From the NCBI GenBank assembly GCA_026120035.1, contig JALRME010000001.1, positions 943,909 to 1,007,908 on the forward strand: a stretch of 64,000 nucleotides of DNA, given 5' to 3'. Under the pieces are notes generated by a model. That model saw only the letters and a list, made by a program, of their open reading frames with translations. It had not been told where the DNA came from and made no database searches. How positions within the stretch are numbered: position 1 is the first letter of the stretch; the number at the start of each line of letters is the position of its first letter. The translations under genes and the position numbers were made by a program. This DNA comes from Coleophoma eucalyptorum. Taxonomy: Eukaryota; Ascomycota; Leotiomycetes; Helotiales; Dermateaceae. Shown here piece by piece: positions 58,132 to 64,000 of this stretch.

Positions 58132-60095
58132 ATGGCGCTTCCAATCGAGGAGAATGTTGCTGAGCCAGTCTCTGACCTCAGTCCAGCGGACGAGAAGATT
58201 ACTGCGGTTCGTACAAGTGATGCAGATGATCTGGGGAAGTCGGAGCTCCATATCGATGACGAGGCTGGTGCTGTTGCTGCACAGGCGTTGGCTAGTGGTG
58301 TTGTAGATCCAGTTCTGTCGAAGAAGGTCTTGAGGAAGATTGATCTTTACATTTTGCCATTTCTATGCATCACCTATGGTAAGAAGCCTAGATTTGAAAT
58401 AATTGTCCAATCCTTACTTATTTGTGTTGACTAGGTCTGCAATTTTTGTGAGTAATTGGTAGAGCTGCCTTGTCGATTTCCACTCACAGTTCGGACAGGG
58501 ACAAGACTTCTCTGGGCTACAGCTCTGTCTTCGGTATCATCGCTGACAACCACTTGGTCGGGCAAGATTATTCATGGGCATCGTGAGTCTGCTAAATTTC
58601 ATCGAAGACGGGGAACTTACCAAGATAGCTCAATCTTCTACTTTGGATACCTGATTACTGAATACCCGGTAAGTGTTACCAACATGGTTTCGATTTTATT
58701 AACTAATTCATCTAAGGGTGTTGCACTTCTCCAACGCTTCCCTATTGCCAAATTTCTTGGATGTAAGAGGATGTCACTCTGCGCAATGTAAGCAGGCTAA
58801 CATTCCTAGTCAACATCGTTGCATGGGCCAGCATCCTCATGATCACAGCAGCATGTAGTTCCTTCGCCGGGCTCGCTACTGTTCGATTCCTTCTCGGAAT
58901 GTTCGAAGCCACCATCTCCCCTGGGTTCGTAGCCATTACTGGAATCTGGTGGACACGACAAGAACAAGCCTCACGTTCCGCAATCTGGGTATCCTTCCTA
59001 GGATTCTTTGGCACGATTGGAGGACTGATCACCTATGGTATCGGACACATCGAGGGCAGTCTCGCAACCTGGAAACTGATCTACCTCATCCTCGGCGCAT
59101 TCACCATTATTTGGGGTATTCTGTTTATTCTTGTCGTGCCTGACAACCCAGCCACGACGAGATGGCTCACTGAGGAGGAGAGGATTGTTGCGGTGCAGCG
59201 CGTGGTTGAGAACAAGACCGGTACCAAGACACGGACTTTCGTCAAGGCACAAGTTATCGAGGCTCTCACGGATCCGAAAATCATCCTGCTGGCACTCATC
59301 TCCTTGGTGAACGCCATTGCTTCTGGTGGGCTCAGTTTTGGATCCATCATCATCAAAGGCTTCGGATTCACATCCCTACAGACATCACTGATGAACATGC
59401 CCCTCTCCTTTCTCCAAGCTATCTTCACCCTCCTCGGAGGGTGGGCGCAGACCAAGATCCCAAATGCTAGACTTATCGTTGGAAGCGTTGCCATGATCCC
59501 ACCCATCATCGGCACGGTGCTGATCAACCAGCTGGATCTAGACAATAAGTGGGGTCGTCTAGTAGGTGTCTGGCTCCTAGCAGGATATCCCACGGGCTTC
59601 ATGGTATTGCTTGGTCTCCTCGCAACGAACGTGGCAGGTAGTACGAAAAAGAGCGTCGCGAGCGGAATGGTATTCGTGATGTACTGCGTAGGTCAAATCG
59701 TAGGTACGTATATTGCCTCAACCAACCTCCTCCAGAACCCAAGTAGACATTCCCCTAACTATATGGCCCATAAAAACAGGACCGCAATGCTTTAAAACAT
59801 CCGAAGCCCCTTCCTATCATTCAGGAATTGTGGCGATGCTGGTAGGCTTCATCCTCAACCTCGTCTTCAACCTCGTCCTTCGGTTCTTGTACGCGCGCGA
59901 GAATAGCAAGCGTGATAAGGCTTTAGAAGGAAAGAGCGAGTCGGAACTGGAGGCGTTGAGAGAGCAGAGTCGTGCGCAGGGCTTCGAGAATGTGACGGAT
60001 GTGGAGAATGTGAGTGTTTTTGCCTTGACTTTTGCACGTCATAGAAGCTAACTGAAGTTATAAATTTCTAGGTCTTTTTCAGATATGTTCTTTAG
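58132..60095 (+). CDS. MFS permease, allantoate permease (Dal5/ACS) family
   Basis: Eight exons: 58132-58378, 58435-58447, 58499-58582, 58629-58668, 58717-58762, 58810-59703, 59780-60009 and 60072-60095. They encode 525 aa. The second exon is only 13 nt and the last encodes seven residues (VFFRYVL) plus the stop. The introns are 46-76 nt. The splicing restores the family's TM1 text YILPFLCITYGLQFLDKTSLGYSS, with the Asp-Lys-Thr after TM1, then SSIFYFGYLITEYP and RFLLGMFEATISPGF. The C-terminal half has GYPTGFMVLLGLLATNVAG and ends with a typical charged tail and RYVL. Members import anionic nitrogen or vitamin compounds (allantoate, ureidosuccinate, nicotinate-like). Substrate unknown. Start chosen at the ATG; the open frame before it begins at TTG. 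Confidence 0.93.
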
Positions 60096-60672
60096 TGATA
60101 GTTACTAATGTAGAATGGATGTGGCGTGGCGAAGGAGAAGGTGATCCAAAATTTGTTGATAGGTGGGTTGCGAGGGGTTGACTGAGGATATCATAACTGT
60201 AATCAAATACACTACTATATAACTTTGCATTTCATTCCTAAGCAATGGTTTTACAATAAGATCAAAGAGTTTGTGTATCACATTCGAAATGGCTACAAGT
60301 AATTTATATATATATATAAACAGTTCGTTTGTTTCTGTCGAACCCATCTAAAGTAACTTATGTACTGAGAAGAAAACAAACCGATCTTAGCTGTATGTAT
60401 GTACATAACGCAAAAACAAGAAGCTCGGCATATCAAAGTCATCCTGCATATTCTTCGTGTTCACAAGTACTGTGATATCCTCATGTCGTTCGTTCTACGT
60501 TGCCGATAAAACCCGTCTGTCGCAAGCGATGATAAAAAGAGCACAACATAGAAAACAAGTATAGAATAGAATACGCCTCGCCTAAACGCTCTTATGCAAT
60601 AAGTTCTCTCTCTTAAGAATTGAAGAAGAAACGGGGTTGTAAAAAAATAAGAAGAAACATGTCCGAAGCATT
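60096..60672. other. Convergent intergenic region
   Basis: This 577-bp AT-rich space lies between the permease stop (+) and the GH16 stop (-). It contains a short (TA)n near 60306. No gene is seen. Confidence 0.6.
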
Positions 60673-61741
60673 TCATGCTAGGAAAGGCATCGCAGTCATC
60701 CGTCGCTTAGTATTCGAAGACTGATATACTTTGACCGAGTTGACGGACCAGTACGCCTCCGAAAATGCGGATGGGTTGGAACCAACATATGCATCGCACG
60801 TACTAGCCAGCGATGCACAGGAGCTTGAGCTCCAGACCTGGCCAGCCCACTGTCCACAGAATGTAGTGTCAAAGACGATGTTGTGGTTCATGAAATGCGA
60901 GTCGATATCGCAGCCGCTTCCTGAGAACCTCGCGACCGGAGTGCTCCAAGTTGTTGGATCCGGCGAGCCAGATGTGATATCTGCCGGAATATCGGAGCGT
61001 GGGAAGAAGAAGACTTGGATAGCGGACGAGGTCCATTCCATCGCGTACACGCCGCCTCCCACAGCGTTGAAACCGCTGCCATAGCCTTGCGCGTTTTCAG
61101 TTGTAAAGCCGCAACCTGTTCCTGCGTTGCCTGCGTTGCAGTCTGCATTGGAGAGTGAAGAGCTGGAGAGTGCGCCTGTGTTGGTCATGGTGCATCCAGA
61201 TGAGGTGTGGAGCGTGATGGTGTCGGTTGTGTCTGCATTGACGCCTTCAATGATGTCGATTTCTCCCGATGCAGGCCAATTGGGTCCAAAAGTCCAGAAG
61301 GCAGGCCAGAGTCCACAGGTTGATGCAGGCATGTGAGCACTATTGCAAAAAGTAAATTAGTAAATGAATAATGTATGGGAATGGTGGAAATGGAGAGAGA
61401 GGGGGGGGGGCTTACATATCGGCAATAAAAAGTCCTTTCGTGTAAGACTTGCTAGAAGAAACGCGAACTGAAGGGCGACCTCCAGATGGATTCATGGTAG
61501 TATGATCGACGCCGAGGTAGACAACATTGCTCGGTGTTGCAGCGACATAACCAGCAATACCACTTTGGTTTGCGACAGCTGCGGAGACATAGTTGACAAA
61601 ACCCTGAGTTGGATCCGCAGCCGTGAAGAAGTCGAATTCTGAGAAGAAGTTCGTGTGGTCATAGTTATCTTGTAGAGTGTAGCCTGCACTTGCGATGCCA
61701 GCAGCGCAAGCCAGGGCGAGAAGTAGTTGTAGCGGATGCAT
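60673..61741 (-). CDS. Secreted GH16 endo-1,3(4)-beta-glucanase
   Basis: Two exons, 61741-61416 and 61339-60673, encode 330 aa; the 76-nt intron has a GTAAGC donor directly followed by a run of nine C. A signal peptide is clear (MHPLQLLLALACAAGIASA, cleavage near residue 19). The catalytic signature GEIDIIEG gives the nucleophile Glu135, Asp137 and acid/base Glu140, preceded by LWPAFWTFGPNWPAS. This closely resembles fungal laminarinase/mixed-linkage glucanases of GH16. Cys-rich spots (CTMTNT, CNAGNAGTGCGF, CASLASTC) should form disulphides. No GPI signal is evident; the C-terminus is short and ends FLA, so secretion to the medium or wall is expected. It hydrolyses beta-1,3 or mixed beta-1,3/1,4-glucan, for wall remodelling or plant polymer breakdown. 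Confidence 0.94.
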
Positions 61742-64000
61742 ATTGACTTGAGATTTGTCAATGTGGCGAGGTGGGAAAGAACGTGGACTTTGAATATCAG
61801 CGACTTTTTGGTTTTTCTGGTCACAAAAGAGTTTGTGGTAGCTTCGAGGTTTGTATAGGTAGTTCTGGAGCTGAAAGAATGAAAGGGCTTTTCTTCGAAG
61901 CGGAACCTGAGATCAAAGAAGATATATGAATAGAATAGGTAGCTATTGTGGCTGACAATCAATGTCGCTGCTACTATTGTCGTACAACGAACAAAAGCGT
62001 CGGCTGGGTCACAAGAATGGGCCGCTTAAAGAGTGACGGTCTACTGTGGAGGAAGAAGAGAAGACAAGAGTTCCAACCTCAGAGGAGAATCTGAAGAAGT
62101 CATGTAGTCTTGCGAAATGTAGCCACCTCACTAACTCTTCGGCAAGTCGCGAGGACGACATTTTGCACGCTTCACCGAGGGGTCAGCATGCGACTAAACA
62201 TCTGAGCTGTGCGCGTTTCCCTCCAAACCTCCGACCCCCGAACCCCCCAACTCCTGAGAAAAATTGTCCAAGCTCTTGGAAATTGATCAGACGAGGAGAT
62301 CTGGAATGTCAGGACCCATCACAAATGCCATACGGTGGAGCTGTAGATGTTTCCACGCAGGGAAGTGACGAGGTCGTGGTTGACCACTGAGCATGGAGAG
62401 GCTGAATAGGAGAATGCTGCAGGCACAACGGTACAAGGTGCGTCGTGGCTAGCGATCAACAGCAGCGAGTAGCGTGATGGGACGGCCACTCGTTTGCCTG
62501 CGCGATAGGGACGGTACCTACATGGAATCCTCGTCCAGCCCTCGTCCAGCAATGAGTCCAGCCAGTGGGATTGGCCAGCAGCATCGGGCACGCAGCGATA
62601 TGAAGTGTGTTACCCGCCATGTCGTTGTTTGAGAAGTCCTGGCATCTGAATTTGGAGAGGAAGAAGGACTGAAGGCGACGAAGGTGACAAAGGCCCATTC
62701 ACCAACGAGAGCGACTGGCGCTGTCTCGCTTCCGACAAGCGACCCCGTCGTAGATCTGCGTTCCTCCTCTCCGTCTGCCGTCTGCTCTCCCGCACCACCA
62801 CACCGCGACCCCTATCGAGCTTTTGAAACATGCCAGACTCGAACTTCAAACATCACATCAACCCACCACGGAGACCCAGAACAATCATAACCTTATACCG
62901 CTACAACACTATAACACCCTCCGCGTAAGCCCCAGTTTGTTTGTGCCAGTTCGGAACTACTCAACGTGAAACGGATCAGAGCCTTACATCCATATCTATC
63001 TTGCAAGCTCGGACAGTGGGTGGCTTTTGCCAATCGGCCACCTGGCGATCCCCCGATAGCGATGGGTACGTGGGTGGCAAACCTTAACTCTCCTGAAGGA
63101 TTCTGGGTCTGGGAACCACTTTACTCACCTCGCCTCGCCTCACCTATTTGGTCACATTCCTTGGAAGGAGATGTAAAGATGAACCTGATCTTCGACCCAT
63201 ATTTCGAGGAATGCTAGCCGTGGGGATTGCGAGTAATTTCAGCCATGCAAAGTGTTGGTCACTGGGGAGTTGAAAGTCTTGTGAGCACTTAGTCGTGCAT
63301 GGAATGTCTCGTCTATGAGTTTTGATCCTCAAGCACAAAGCACTCCGACATAGAAGCCGTCTTTCCTCGAACGCGGCCCGAGATCACAATACCCACATAA
63401 CATCCGGACTATCGAGCTGGACGCGAGGACATTTGTTTGGGCGGTCCAGATCGTTGATGAAGAGTTGAAATTTTACGATGCTTACCTTAAAGAGCAGACG
63501 CACCAAGCAATAGTTAGTGCTTTCATGAACAAGACACTGGGAGATTAACGGAACTAAGTGGCGCCAACGTCTATCCACGCTTGGAGACCAAAAAAAAAAA
63601 CTGTGGCGGTACACCAAGTCCTCTGTGTAGAAGTTACGCACCCCTCTTACACACAAAGGCTAATTCGAAGCAGGTTGACGGGTTTCAAACCATGGCGGCT
63701 ACATTATTTTAAAGTAGAAACCTCGAGCCCTTCATAGCTCAGATTCCATCACCACCTTGTGCAACCTTGGCTAACGCCTTCAGGAGATCGTTGATGGAAC
63801 TAAATCTTTAAATCGTTGATTAGCAGTAAAGTCTACAGTAGCCAAACTCGCGTCGTCAAACAAAATATATCATCTTCTTTTGACAGAACTATACAGTGTC
63901 CTTTGAAATTAAATGGACAATGAGGTAAGACTGATTATTAATGGAGCTAGTTACATTAATATCAAGGAATCTTAAGTCTATATCGTCCCAATGGTCTTTG
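61742..64000. other. Intergenic, right end of window
   Basis: About 2.3 kb upstream of the GH16 gene without a supported coding region. Short ORFs on both strands show no domain. A poly-A run lies near 63590. Part of it is the GH16 promoter; any gene further right would begin beyond the window. Confidence 0.5.

Overview
This window is nuclear DNA from a filamentous ascomycete (Pezizomycotina; the Leotiomycetes are a tentative guess). The evidence is short introns (46-90 nt) with GTRNGT donors and YAG acceptors, and fungus-specific families: HapB, a REG1-type phosphatase regulator, a Dal5-type permease, a fungal transcription-factor domain protein and a GH16 glucanase. There are no operons. 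Sixteen protein genes can be modelled exon by exon, with reading frames closing across the splice sites. No rRNA, tRNA, CRISPR array or intact transposon was seen.

Layout. 0.7-2.8 kb: phosphate-type MFS transporter (-). 2.8-6.9 kb: non-coding. 6.9-9.8 kb: PSO2/SNM1 cross-link repair nuclease (-). 10.5-10.9 kb: a four-exon LSM2 gene (-) whose exons are each too short to stand out as open frames. 12.7-14.5 kb: tail-to-tail pair of a plant-type 'pathogen-related' SnoaL-like protein (+) and a GNAT acetyltransferase (-). 14.5-25.5 kb: 11 kb gene desert with only broken ORFs. 25.5-27.3 kb: REG1-like PP1 regulator (+). 27.3-39.3 kb: second desert of about 12 kb with microsatellites and a 67-76 bp minisatellite. 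39.3-40.3 kb: hapB/NF-YA (+). 41.4-43.0 kb: fungal transcription-factor-like protein without a zinc cluster (-), divergent from a short-chain dehydrogenase (43.8-44.9 kb, +). 46.1-49.0 kb: large methyltransferase-domain protein (-). 50.2-51.5 kb: RanGAP/RNA1 (-), divergent from PRP4 (52.3-54.1 kb, +), with a perfect 24-bp inverted repeat between them. 54.8-55.5 kb: small Cys-rich zinc-binding protein (+). 56.2-57.4 kb: GT17 glycosyltransferase (-), divergent from a Dal5-type MFS permease with eight exons (58.1-60.1 kb, +). 60.7-61.7 kb: secreted GH16 beta-glucanase (-). 61.7-64 kb: nothing recognised.

The genes do not form one pathway. Most are housekeeping (splicing: LSM2 and PRP4; nuclear transport: RNA1; DNA repair: PSO2; transcription and carbon control: hapB and REG1), mixed with nutrient uptake and cell-wall functions. 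The one pair that looks like a possible regulator-enzyme unit is the divergent transcription-factor-like gene and SDR at 41-45 kb. I found no clearly undescribed system. The most unusual structures are the 24-bp foldback between RNA1 and PRP4, the 13- and 14-nt coding exons, the minisatellite, and the fungal copy of a plant-type pathogen-related protein.
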